Of a stretch of DNA of 11,230 bases, positions 5,486 through 11,230 are shown piece after piece. The stretch comes from Spirochaetaceae bacterium (lineage in GTDB: Bacteria > Spirochaetota > Spirochaetia > DSM-27196 > SLST01): contig SKVA01000355.1 of the NCBI GenBank assembly GCA_007129695.1, positions 1 through 11,230 of the forward strand, in the 5' to 3' direction. Numbering within the stretch: the stretch's first letter is position 1; each line of letters begins with the position of its first letter. Position numbers and translations under genes: made by a program. The notes under the pieces were generated by a model. That model was given only the letters and a program-made list of their open reading frames with translations. It was not told the DNA's origin and did not search any database.

Positions 5486-6720
5486 CCGTGCTCCCTACCG
5501 ACGGCCTCTCCGTTGGTGCGCGGCACGCAGAGCTCGACCCGCGTCCCGCGACCGGGTGCGCTGCGCACATTCAGGGATCCGCTGAGAATCAGCGCGCGCT
5601 CGCGCATGCCGATCATCCCGAGCCCTCCGTTACGCGCGCCCCCGCGTCGCTCGCGCTCGTCAAACCCCGCTCCGTCATCCTCGACTCGCAGACGAATCGT
5701 TCCGTCGACTTCGCGCAGGTCCAGGCGGATCCGCGCGTCTCCGGCGTGCCGGATCGCGTTCGCGATCGCCTCCTGCCCGACGCGGTAGACGTTGATCGCA
5801 AGATGCCCGGGAACCGCGTCGATGCGTTCGACCGAACAGTCGATCCGCGCGCCGGTCCGTTCGGCCAACCCCGAGCAGTATCCCCGGATCGCTTCGGCGA
5901 GCCCGACCTGATCGATTTCCGCCGGGCGCAGTTCGTACGCCAGGTCGCGCAGCCAGTCAATCGCGCGCACAAGCCGCTCGCGGATTTCGACGGTGAGTTC
6001 GCGCGACAGCCCGTGGCTGCCGTCGCCAAGCTGAAGCAGACAGAGGCTGATCTCCTGCGCGAGCGAGTCGTGGAGCGCGCTCGCGATCCGCTTGCGCTCG
6101 GCCTCCTGCGTGCCGATCGTACCGCGCGCAAGCGACTGCACGCGATCAGCCGCGCTGCGCTCGCGCGCCGATTCGCGCTCGACCATCCAGAAGATCGCGA
6201 TTGTCGCGAGTACCGTCGCACCGAGCACGTAGAGCAGCATCTCCAGGGCGCGCTGCTGCCCACCGACGATCAGATCGACCTGGTCGCGTAGCTCGATCAG
6301 CGACACCTCGATGTTCGTGACGATGCGCCGCTCTGTGGCGTGGAATGTGTACGCCGGATCGCGCAGCCGCTCGACCACCGTGAACCGGGCCAGGCGCCAG
6401 CCATCCCGGAGATCCTCGGCGACGTTGCGAAGCTCATCGGACAGCAGTGAGCTCGCGCGCAGCGACTCGGATCTGAGGATCTCATCGAGTCGTGCGTCGA
6501 ATCGGGCGAACTCGTCGCGCTCTCCGGCGTACGACGGATCCACCATCGCGAGTCTCAACACGTACCAGTCGTGAAACAGCTCCTCATACAGCCGTCGCGT
6601 CTGATCGACGGTCCGCAGCGAGTTCGAGCTCATCGTGAGGAACACGAGCAGCAGACTCAGATTGACCGACACGAAGAGGTACGCGCTGAGGGACGATGAT
6701 CTTCTCTTGTCGCGGTGCAT
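5482..6720 (-). CDS. Membrane sensor histidine kinase (HisKA_3 / NarX-DegS type)
   Basis: The 412-residue protein is an inner-membrane sensor kinase for the response regulator whose gene it overlaps. Membrane helices are at about 12-30 and 162-180. They enclose a periplasmic, largely helical region of some 130 residues without cysteines, which is a four-helix-bundle-like sensor of unknown signal. The dimerisation and phospho-acceptor domain has H217 in IASALHDSLAQE. The ATPase domain shows the N box around E317 and N321, the G1 box DDGAGFD (348-354) and the G2 box GGLGMIGMRER (365-375). An in-frame extension to 6942 is rejected because it would overlap the divergent gene; ATG 6720 gives a normal basic N-terminus before the first helix. 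No HAMP or PAS domain is evident between helix 2 and the kinase core, only a linker of about 35 residues. Confidence 0.95.
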   Translation of the reverse strand: MHRDKRRSSSLSAYLFVSVNLSLLLVFLTMSSNSLRTVDQTRRLYEELFHDWYVLRLAMVDPSYAGERDEFARFDARLDEILRSESLRASSLLSDELRNVAEDLRDGWRLARFTVVERLRDPAYTFHATERRIVTNIEVSLIELRDQVDLIVGGQQRALEMLLYVLGATVLATIAIFWMVERESARERSAADRVQSLARGTIGTQEAERKRIASALHDSLAQEISLCLLQLGDGSHGLSRELTVEIRERLVRAIDWLRDLAYELRPAEIDQVGLAEAIRGYCSGLAERTGARIDCSVERIDAVPGHLAINVYRVGQEAIANAIRHAGDARIRLDLREVDGTIRLRVEDDGAGFDERERRGGARNGGLGMIGMRERALILSGSLNVRSAPGRGTRVELCVPRTNGEAVGREHG

Positions 6721-6748
6721 TGGCGTTTGGCCGATTGTGTGCCAGAAT
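6720..6748 (+). promoter_or_regulatory. Promoter of the ECF-S-like membrane protein gene
   Basis: TTGGCG (6720-6725), a 17-bp spacer and CAGAAT (6743-6748) precede the ATG at 6758 by 9 nt. The -35 touches the start codon of the divergent kinase gene. Confidence 0.5.
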
Positions 6749-6763
6749 GCGAGTCCGATGCAA
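6734..6763 (-). promoter_or_regulatory. Candidate promoter of the kinase-regulator operon
   Basis: On the minus strand TTGCAT (6758-6763), an 18-bp spacer and CACAAT (6734-6739) lie 13 nt before the kinase ATG. The -35 covers the start codon of the divergent membrane protein gene, so the two promoters interlock. Confidence 0.4.
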
Positions 6764-7354
6764 GTACAAGGACGGTTCTGGTTCACCGGTGGTGTGGTGA
6801 TCGCGGCGCTCGCGCTCAACACAGTATTGTCGATCGTGAATACGGTGTTCAACCTCCCGTTCTTTCTGGACTCGATCGGGACAGCGATCGCCGCTGCGGT
6901 GGTGGCGCTGCCCGCGGGTATCGCGGTCGCGATCGCGACCAACCTGATCCAGGAGATAGTTCACAGCGCCGGAGGGACCGCGTGGCCGTTTGCGCTGTGC
7001 GGCATCGCGACCGTGCTGATCGTCGACGCGTTCGTCCGCGCCGACCGGTTCGTGACGATCGGCGATGCGATCCTGGTGTCGTTACTCGTCGCGATCGCAA
7101 ACGCGGTACTCGGCGGCGTCATCGCGACCTTCGTCTTCGGCGGACTCACCGGTGTGGGCCTGGACTACCTGGTGACGGGGCTGGTAGCGGCCGGTCAGTC
7201 GCTGGTCTCTGCAGCCTTCTGGGCGCGGGTTCCGACGAATCTCTTTGACAAGGCGCTTGCGGTATTCGCGGCGTTCGCGCTTCGCGCGCCGCTCCTGAGG
7301 CTGAAAGGCCTGATGTCCTCGCTCGACGAGTACCGGGAAAACCGCGTGGAGTAG
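6758..7354 (+). CDS. Polytopic membrane protein resembling an ECF-transporter S component
   Basis: The 198-residue inner-membrane protein has about six hydrophobic segments, near 10-30, 37-67 (possibly two), 76-93, 101-126, 138-156 and 163-180. The block FNLPFFLDSIGTAIAAAVVA (31-50) followed by TNLIQEI (61-67) resembles the first helices of substrate-binding S components of energy-coupling-factor vitamin or ion transporters, and of related membrane sensor modules. No energising ATPase or T component is in the window, so it would have to use a shared module, or it is not a transporter. Only 37 bp separate its start from that of the divergent sensor kinase. Co-regulation, or supply of a signal to the kinase, is possible but unproven. 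The ATG at 6758 is preferred because the upstream in-frame starts lie within the kinase gene. Confidence 0.8.
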   Translation: MQVQGRFWFTGGVVIAALALNTVLSIVNTVFNLPFFLDSIGTAIAAAVVALPAGIAVAIATNLIQEIVHSAGGTAWPFALCGIATVLIVDAFVRADRFVTIGDAILVSLLVAIANAVLGGVIATFVFGGLTGVGLDYLVTGLVAAGQSLVSAAFWARVPTNLFDKALAVFAAFALRAPLLRLKGLMSSLDEYRENRVE

Positions 7355-7417
7355 CCAAGGTGCTTCGCAGTTCATCCACCCTAACAGTGTAGGGGCAGCA
7401 CACCATTGTTTGATCGA

Positions 7418-7446
7418 TTGACGCAGCGACGGCGCGGGGCTATCCT
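7418..7446 (+). promoter_or_regulatory. Promoter of the DtxR-like / methyltransferase / J-protein operon
   Basis: TTGACG (7418-7423), 17 bp and TATCCT (7441-7446) precede the ATG at 7453 by 6 nt, predicting a leaderless transcript. The intergenic region 7355-7452 also holds a weak hairpin, CCCTA/TAGGG, at 7379-7394. Confidence 0.68.
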
Positions 7447-7452
7447 TTGATC

Positions 7453-7926
7453 ATGAGCGACGCATCGACCGAGACCGCGCTGACCGAAAGCATGCAGATG
7501 TACCTCAAGGCGATCCACCAGGTTCAGACCCGGAAAGGCGCCGCACGCGTGACCGATATCGCTGCGATTGCAGCGGTCAACAAAGCATCGGTCAGCGCCG
7601 CGCTCAAGGTCCTTGCCGCAAAGAACCTGGTGAATTATGCCCCGTACGATCTGGTCACGCTGACCGATGAGGGACACGGTATCGCCGAGGAGCTCGATCG
7701 TCGGTTCAGGACGCTCACGCGCTTCATGATCGACGTTCTTGGTCTGCCTGCCGACCAGGCCGAGGAGAACGCGTGCAGCCTCGAGCACGACGTGTCGGCA
7801 AGCCTGTCGAGCCGCCTGTCGCGCTTCATCGAGTACTACGAAGCGTGCGCGAAGCCGAAGTTCCGGTGGGCGGCCGAAGCCGGGGACTTCTGCATCGATC
7901 CCGACGACGAGCATCCGACGAACTGA
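7453..7926 (+). CDS. Short DtxR-family metal-dependent regulator
   Basis: The 157-residue DNA-binding regulator has a winged helix at about 12-72 (RVTDIAAIAAVNKASVSAAL contains the recognition helix) and a dimerisation domain at about 75-130. It lacks the SH3-like C-terminal domain of DtxR, as MntR-like members do. Aligned without gaps to DtxR, offset by six, the primary metal-site positions are kept: Met16 (DtxR M10), Cys108 (C102), Glu111 (E105) and His112 (H106). The ancillary-site ligands are replaced: Phe85 for H79, Thr89 for E83 and Glu104 for H98. An iron-type primary site without the ancillary site is therefore expected. The ATG at 7453 lies 6 nt after the -10; a TTG two codons earlier is less likely. 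It heads an operon, with 15 bp to the next gene. Confidence 0.88.
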   Translation: MSDASTETALTESMQMYLKAIHQVQTRKGAARVTDIAAIAAVNKASVSAALKVLAAKNLVNYAPYDLVTLTDEGHGIAEELDRRFRTLTRFMIDVLGLPADQAEENACSLEHDVSASLSSRLSRFIEYYEACAKPKFRWAAEAGDFCIDPDDEHPTN

Positions 7927-7941
7927 TCCGGGCGGCTCACG

Positions 7942-8517
7942 GTGATCGCGGTTCTGGTGCTGATTCTGGTCGTCGCGGTCGCGGGGCTCACGATGATCGT
8001 GATCCAGACATCGACGCTCGGCATCCCCCCGATGCCGTCGACCCGGACGATGCGTGCTGCGATACGCGACGCGGTCGAAGGAGCGATGCGTGAGGTGATC
8101 GGTAGTGATGGCCCGGCCTCAGCACCACGGATCGTCGAGCTCGGGTGTGGGTGGGGCGGTCTGGCACGGATGCTCGCGCTGACGTTCGGTGAATCGAGGG
8201 TCTACGCGGTCGAGCGGAGTGTTGCACCCTACCTGTGGTGCACGACTGTGCAGACCCTCTTCCCGCTGCCCAATCTGGTCATCGAGCGGACCGACCTGCT
8301 CACGATCGAGATCGAGTCACCCTCCGTGGTCGTCGCGTACCTGTCACCGGCGCACATGAGCGCGCTCGGCGAGCGGCTTCCGCGCTTTGGCGACATCGTG
8401 CTGGTGTCGTGCGCATTCGCGCTACCGGGGCGGACGCCGTCGCGGGTCATCGCGTTGCGCGACCTCTACCGGACGCCGGTCTACGTGTACACCTTCGGAT
8501 GGGGCGCGCGGTCGTGA
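7942..8517 (+). CDS. Membrane-anchored class I SAM methyltransferase, FAM173-like
   Basis: The 191-residue protein begins with one hydrophobic helix (about 2-22) and then has a small Rossmann methyltransferase domain facing the cytoplasm. Motif I is VELGCGWGG (65-73), the acidic residue after strand 2 is E91 (VYAVERS), and D118 lies in RTDLL. VVVAYLSPAHM (129-139) and SCAFALPG (156-163) match the pattern of small anchored methyltransferases related to eukaryotic FAM173 (ATPSCKMT), which methylate lysines of inner-membrane ATP-synthase or carrier proteins. The bacterial substrates are unknown. A GTG start at 7942 keeps the whole membrane helix; the next in-frame ATG (residue 18) would destroy it. 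The gene follows the DtxR-like gene by 15 bp and overlaps the J-protein gene by 4 bp. Confidence 0.85.
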   Translation: MIAVLVLILVVAVAGLTMIVIQTSTLGIPPMPSTRTMRAAIRDAVEGAMREVIGSDGPASAPRIVELGCGWGGLARMLALTFGESRVYAVERSVAPYLWCTTVQTLFPLPNLVIERTDLLTIEIESPSVVVAYLSPAHMSALGERLPRFGDIVLVSCAFALPGRTPSRVIALRDLYRTPVYVYTFGWGARS

Positions 8518-9233
8518 CGTCCAACCCGTTCATCGACTACCTTGCTGCGCATCCTGGCGCCGACGAGTCGGCGCTCAAGGAGCTGTTCCGGATCCTGGCC
8601 AAGCGGACGCACCCCGATCTGGGAGCCGCCGACGGTGAGACCTTCGTCCGCCTGCAGAACGCGTACCATGAGGCGCTCGCACGGCTGATCCAGGACGAGC
8701 GCGCTGGGCGTCGGTCGGTGGCCGCACCGGGTGGTGGTCGTGCACGCTGTGCATCCTCGGGTGCCTGTACGCCGCGCGACGCGATGCTTCGCGCACTTTA
8801 CCGCTACAAGGCGCGCCTGCCGAGCGTTCAGCTCGACCCCGGGCCGCTGTCGGACGCGTGCATCGACGCGTTCTCCGCCGCGGTGATGCACGCGCAGGCG
8901 TACGGGGAGCGGGCGAACCAGGCGCTTCGCAGGTTCGACTCGGCCTTTCATGACAACAGATCGACGCACGCGCGGTACCCCGACGTGCGGACCAAGTACA
9001 CCGCGCTGATCAAGGGCCTGTCGGCGTTCTTCGACTACCAGGTCATGCCGAACGCGTTCAACAAGCGCGTCGCGCGCTCCTACCTCGCCGAGATCAGACC
9101 GGTCGACGACTACGACCCGTACGGTCCGCCGGCGCTTCGCAGCAACCGGTCTGCGGCCGCGCGCAGCGCGCTCTATCAGATGCGCGAGCTCATCGACCAG
9201 GAGCTCGACCTGAAGCCGTCGAAGGCTCTGTAA
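8514..9233 (+). CDS. J-domain protein with a novel C-terminal helical region
   Basis: The 239-residue soluble protein is probably a co-chaperone that stimulates an Hsp70 (DnaK). The N-terminal J domain (about 3-65) has the HPD motif at 33-35 between helix II (ALKELFRILAKRT) and helix III (FVRLQNAYHEALARLI). Helix I is short and atypical. It lacks the Gly/Phe and zinc-finger regions of DnaJ. A Gly/Arg-rich linker (64-88) leads to a mainly helical region (88-239) that I do not recognise, including ALIKGLSAFFDYQVMP (164-179). This part presumably binds a specific client. GTG at 8514 overlaps the methyltransferase stop as GTGA; ATG at 8499 is an alternative that adds five residues. Translational coupling ties it to the methyltransferase. 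Confidence 0.85.
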   Translation: MTSNPFIDYLAAHPGADESALKELFRILAKRTHPDLGAADGETFVRLQNAYHEALARLIQDERAGRRSVAAPGGGRARCASSGACTPRDAMLRALYRYKARLPSVQLDPGPLSDACIDAFSAAVMHAQAYGERANQALRRFDSAFHDNRSTHARYPDVRTKYTALIKGLSAFFDYQVMPNAFNKRVARSYLAEIRPVDDYDPYGPPALRSNRSAAARSALYQMRELIDQELDLKPSKAL

Positions 9234-9257
9234 AGATAGCAACCGTTCTGGTACTAT
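9229..9257 (+). promoter_or_regulatory. Weak promoter of the PocR/AraC regulator gene
   Basis: TACTAT (9252-9257) lies 6 nt before the ATG at 9264, and at 17 bp upstream only TGTAAA (9229-9234) resembles a -35, overlapping the stop codon of the J-protein gene. Leaderless transcription is predicted. The poor -35 would suit a promoter that needs an activator. Confidence 0.5.
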
Positions 9258-9263
9258 TCCGCC

Positions 9264-10511
9264 ATGACCGGTTCATTCGATTATTCTGCCGCGACTCAGC
9301 AGGCGCGCCTGTTCACCGACGTGACCGGGGTGCCGTGCGTGGTAATCGATTCACGCGGCGGTATCCATCACCCCGATCCGGCCGACTACCCGTGCGCGCT
9401 CTGCCTGCGCGTCGACGCGCGCGGCGGTGCCGCGGACCGCGGCGAACCGGCCGCGACCGCGCTCCCGCATGGGGTGCGTCACCTCAAGTGGGTCGATGAG
9501 GCGGTGCGCTTCGGCGGGCAGTCGATCTTCCTGTGCGAAAACGCGTTCATGCACTGGACCGCCCCACTGCTGCGCGACGGGAACCTGGTCGGGGCGCTGG
9601 TGGCCGGGCCGGTAGTGACGATCGACGACGCCCCCCCCGCGGGTACCACGCTGCGCACGCTCTTCGAGCAAACGGTCCGGATCGATCCGGCGCGCGTCTC
9701 GATCCTGGCCGATCTGCTTACGCAGCTTGCGAAGGCCGCGTCGACCGGCGCCGACGCGCTGCAATTGAGCGAAGAGACGCTCGAGCAGCAGTCGCGGATC
9801 AACGAGCTGGTGCAGGAGCTGAAGGTCGAGCGCAGCCGCGTAGGTGCAGACCCCGACGCCCCGACCTACCCGGTCGACAAGGAGATGGAGCTGCTCGACC
9901 AGATCCGCGCGGGTCGCGTGCGCGACGCGCAGGCGACGCTGAACGAGCTTCTGACGCACGTGTTCTTCGCGGCTGGATCTGAGATGACGCAGATCCGGAT
10001 GCGATCGCGCGAGCTCATCGTGCTGCTCTCCCGGGCGGTCGTCGGGGCGGGGGCAGACCCGCAGGAGGTGTTCGGGCTCAACTACCAGTTCGCGGCCGCG
10101 ATCGACCATCAGACCGACATCAACGGGGTCGCGCACTGGATGGCGAGGATTGTGAGACGTTTCGCCGACTTCGTGCTCTACACGCCGCACCTGGCGCACG
10201 CGCGATCGCTCCGGGAAGTGACGCGGTTCGTCCGCGAACGGCTCGATCGGAGGATCACCGTGGCCGACGCTGCGCGCGTCGCCCGGATGAGCGAAGGCCA
10301 CTTCAGCCGCGTGTTCAAGAGCGAGATGGGTCTATCGTTCGTTGACTACGTGACAAGAGTCCGCTGCGACTACGCAGCGTCGCTGCTGCGAACGACCGAT
10401 CTGCCGGTCGCCGAGATCGCGACAGCGTGCGGATTCGTCGACCATAGCTACTTCACGCGGGTGTTCAAAAAAACGACCGGCGAAACACCAGGGGCGTTTC
10501 GCCGGTCATGA
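9264..10511 (+). CDS. AraC-family regulator with N-terminal PocR-type sensor domain
   Basis: The 415-residue transcription regulator probably responds to a small molecule and controls corrinoid-linked catabolism. Residues about 8-120 fit a PocR ligand-binding domain: VPCVVIDSRGG, then YPCALCLRV, FLCENAFMHWTAPLLRDG and LVGALVAGPV. The usual CHxGL motif is altered: Cys91 is kept but His is Glu92. Residues 165-190 look like a coiled coil. A helical middle region (about 204-305) precedes the double helix-turn-helix at about 311-413, with ITVADAARVARMSEGHFSRV (331-350) and PVAEIATACGFVDHSYFTRV (381-400), both canonical. PocR/AraC regulators commonly sit beside propanediol, cobalamin or methyl-transfer genes, and a corrinoid protein gene lies convergent, 54 bp away. 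The gene starts leaderlessly after a -10. Confidence 0.93.
   Translation: MTGSFDYSAATQQARLFTDVTGVPCVVIDSRGGIHHPDPADYPCALCLRVDARGGAADRGEPAATALPHGVRHLKWVDEAVRFGGQSIFLCENAFMHWTAPLLRDGNLVGALVAGPVVTIDDAPPAGTTLRTLFEQTVRIDPARVSILADLLTQLAKAASTGADALQLSEETLEQQSRINELVQELKVERSRVGADPDAPTYPVDKEMELLDQIRAGRVRDAQATLNELLTHVFFAAGSEMTQIRMRSRELIVLLSRAVVGAGADPQEVFGLNYQFAAAIDHQTDINGVAHWMARIVRRFADFVLYTPHLAHARSLREVTRFVRERLDRRITVADAARVARMSEGHFSRVFKSEMGLSFVDYVTRVRCDYAASLLRTTDLPVAEIATACGFVDHSYFTRVFKKTTGETPGAFRRS
10467..10507 (-). terminator. Intrinsic terminator of the corrinoid gene, inside the regulator's 3' end
   Basis: GACCGGCGAAAC (10475-10486) and GTTTCGCCGGTC (10496-10507) are perfect 12-bp inverted arms with a 9-nt loop. 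On the minus strand the hairpin is followed by GTTTTTTT (10467-10474), so it should stop transcripts of the corrinoid gene. On the plus strand no T tract follows. All of it except the last two arm bases' surroundings lies in coding sequence for the final residues of the AraC protein (from FKK to the last Ser). Confidence 0.85.
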
Positions 10512-10517
10512 TTGTGC

Positions 10518-10559
10518 GCGCGAAGCCACCGCTGCGCGCGGCCACCGCTGCGCGAAGCC
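10518..10559. repeat. Short direct repeats between the convergent genes
   Basis: GCCACCGCTGCGCG occurs at 10525-10538 and 10541-10554 (period 16), and GCGCGAAGCC at 10518-10527 and 10550-10559. They fill most of the 54-bp gap between the regulator and the corrinoid gene. They would be transcribed in the 3' untranslated region of the corrinoid mRNA, before its terminator. No function is evident. Confidence 0.8.
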
Positions 10560-10565
10560 CGCAGG

Positions 10566-11201
10566 CTACGCGGTGACGAGCTCGACGGCCTTTTCTGCGG
10601 CGCTCGCAGCGTCGGGGGTGTACGCGTCGGCGCCGATCGACTCGCAGAACTGAGTCGTGACCGGGGCTCCACCGACCATGATCTTCACCTTGTCGCGCAT
10701 ACCGGCGGTGTCGACCGCGGCGACGACGTTCTTCATTTCGGTCATCGTCGTTGTAAGCAGCGCCGAGCAGCAGATGATCTGCGCATTGTTCTCCTTCGCT
10801 GCGGCTACGAACGCGTCCGCGCTGACGTCGGAACCGAGGTCTACGACGTTGAACCCCTTCCCTTCCATCATCATCTTGACCAGGTTCTTGCCGATATCGT
10901 GGAGGTCGCCCTTGACGGTGCCGATCACGACCGTTCCGACAGGCTTGACGTCTTCGCTGATGAGCAGCGGACGCAGGATTTCGATACCGGCGTTCATCGC
11001 TCGCGCGGCGATCAGAACCTCGGGAACGTAGATCTCATTGTTCTTGAACTTGCGGCCGACGACGTCCATGCCGGCCATCATGCCCTGCTGGAGCACCTCG
11101 CGCGCGGTCACGCCCTCGTCGATCGCCGCCTGGACCATCGTCTTGACGTCGTTTGCCTTGCCCTTCTGGAGCGCTTCCGAAATCGCATTCAAGTCTGCCA
11201 T
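10566..11201 (-). CDS. Corrinoid (B12-binding) methyl-carrier protein, MtaC/MtbC-like
   Basis: The 211-residue cytoplasmic protein binds a cobamide and shuttles a methyl group between a substrate-specific methyltransferase and an acceptor methyltransferase. Residues about 1-85 are the helical B12-binding-2 cap (MDVVGRKFKNNEIYVPEVL at 45-63). Residues about 88-211 are the Rossmann-like cobalamin domain with GDLHDIGKN (98-106), where H101 is the expected lower cobalt ligand. SALLTTTM (146-153) and VGGAPVT (176-182) line the nucleotide loop. The length matches free-standing corrinoid proteins of methanol, methylamine or methoxy-aromatic systems; the substrate cannot be read from this protein. 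GGAGG lies 4 nt before the ATG. No promoter is seen in the 29 bases left, so partner methyltransferase genes may lie upstream, beyond the window. Codon choice is strongly biased, suggesting high expression. Confidence 0.96.
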   Translation of the reverse strand: MADLNAISEALQKGKANDVKTMVQAAIDEGVTAREVLQQGMMAGMDVVGRKFKNNEIYVPEVLIAARAMNAGIEILRPLLISEDVKPVGTVVIGTVKGDLHDIGKNLVKMMMEGKGFNVVDLGSDVSADAFVAAAKENNAQIICCSALLTTTMTEMKNVVAAVDTAGMRDKVKIMVGGAPVTTQFCESIGADAYTPDAASAAEKAVELVTA

Positions 11202-11230
11202 AGTACCTCCACGGCCGAGCGTACTCGATC

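Noticed and set aside
5233..6291. 352-residue plus-strand open frame
   Set aside because: It lies opposite the kinase and regulator genes, is rich in Arg, Asp and Pro, and shows no domain; it is a GC-driven shadow.
6721..6942. N-terminal extension of the kinase
   Set aside because: It is antisense to the divergent membrane protein gene, and the predicted kinase promoter lies inside it.
7379..7394. CCCTA/TAGGG hairpin as a DtxR operator or terminator
   Set aside because: The stem is only 5 bp with a 6-nt loop and no T tract; too weak to call.
8235..8513. N-terminal extension of the J protein
   Set aside because: It overlaps the methyltransferase gene in another frame and is Arg-rich; the GTGA overlap gives a natural start.
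8481..9242. 253-residue minus-strand open frame
   Set aside because: It is opposite the J-domain gene, whose HPD motif and operon overlap settle the strand.
9351..10301. 316-residue minus-strand open frame
   Set aside because: It is opposite the PocR/AraC gene, has Arg/His-rich composition and no recognisable motif.
1..11230. Frequent CGATCG and GCGATCGC motifs
   Set aside because: They are spread through coding regions and fit codon choice (GAT CGC, ATC G) in a high-GC genome; no clustering stood out by eye.

Overview
The window is high-GC bacterial DNA, mostly coding. The cell is clearly diderm: it has an RlpA-type septal protein with an Sec signal, a lipobox lipoprotein and a two-helix membrane sensor kinase. 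The FecR-PEGA-ankyrin-like lipoprotein and the PocR/AraC regulator beside a corrinoid protein would suit a high-GC spirochaete or a similar anaerobe. That placement is an inference (about 0.4). No phage, insertion sequence, CRISPR array or rRNA gene is visible.

Bases 1-377 hold the most unusual structure. Two almost identical CAU-anticodon tRNA genes face each other across one bidirectional terminator. Together with their upstream regions they form an imperfect palindrome of about 270 bp. The left tRNA has lost the near-invariant G18, and its upstream region is a tandem 20-bp repeat in which each complete junction recreates a TTGACT -35-like box.

Bases 378-4182 hold a peroxiredoxin-like thioredoxin-fold protein (minus strand). 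Divergent from it are a cysteine-free protein recalling the Atp10 family, an unrecognised 252-residue protein, and a 588-residue lipoprotein with FecR, PEGA and ankyrin-like parts. That last gene meets rlpA head-on with only 4 bp between the stop codons.

Bases 4187-6720 (minus strand) are a sensor kinase and a NarL-type response regulator joined by an ATGA overlap, then rlpA 24 bp further on. A small polytopic membrane protein resembling an ECF-transporter S component starts 37 bp upstream of the kinase on the opposite strand, with overlapping predicted promoters.

Bases 7453-9233 look like one operon: a short DtxR-family regulator, a membrane-anchored FAM173-like methyltransferase and a J-domain protein. 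Bases 9264-11201 hold a PocR/AraC regulator convergent with a corrinoid (B12-binding) methyl-carrier protein. The corrinoid gene's probable terminator lies inside the last codons of the regulator.

A recurring theme is start codons placed 6 nt (once 8 nt) after a -10 box, which suggests that several first genes give leaderless mRNAs. Downstream genes and some others carry normal GGAGG-type ribosome binding sites.
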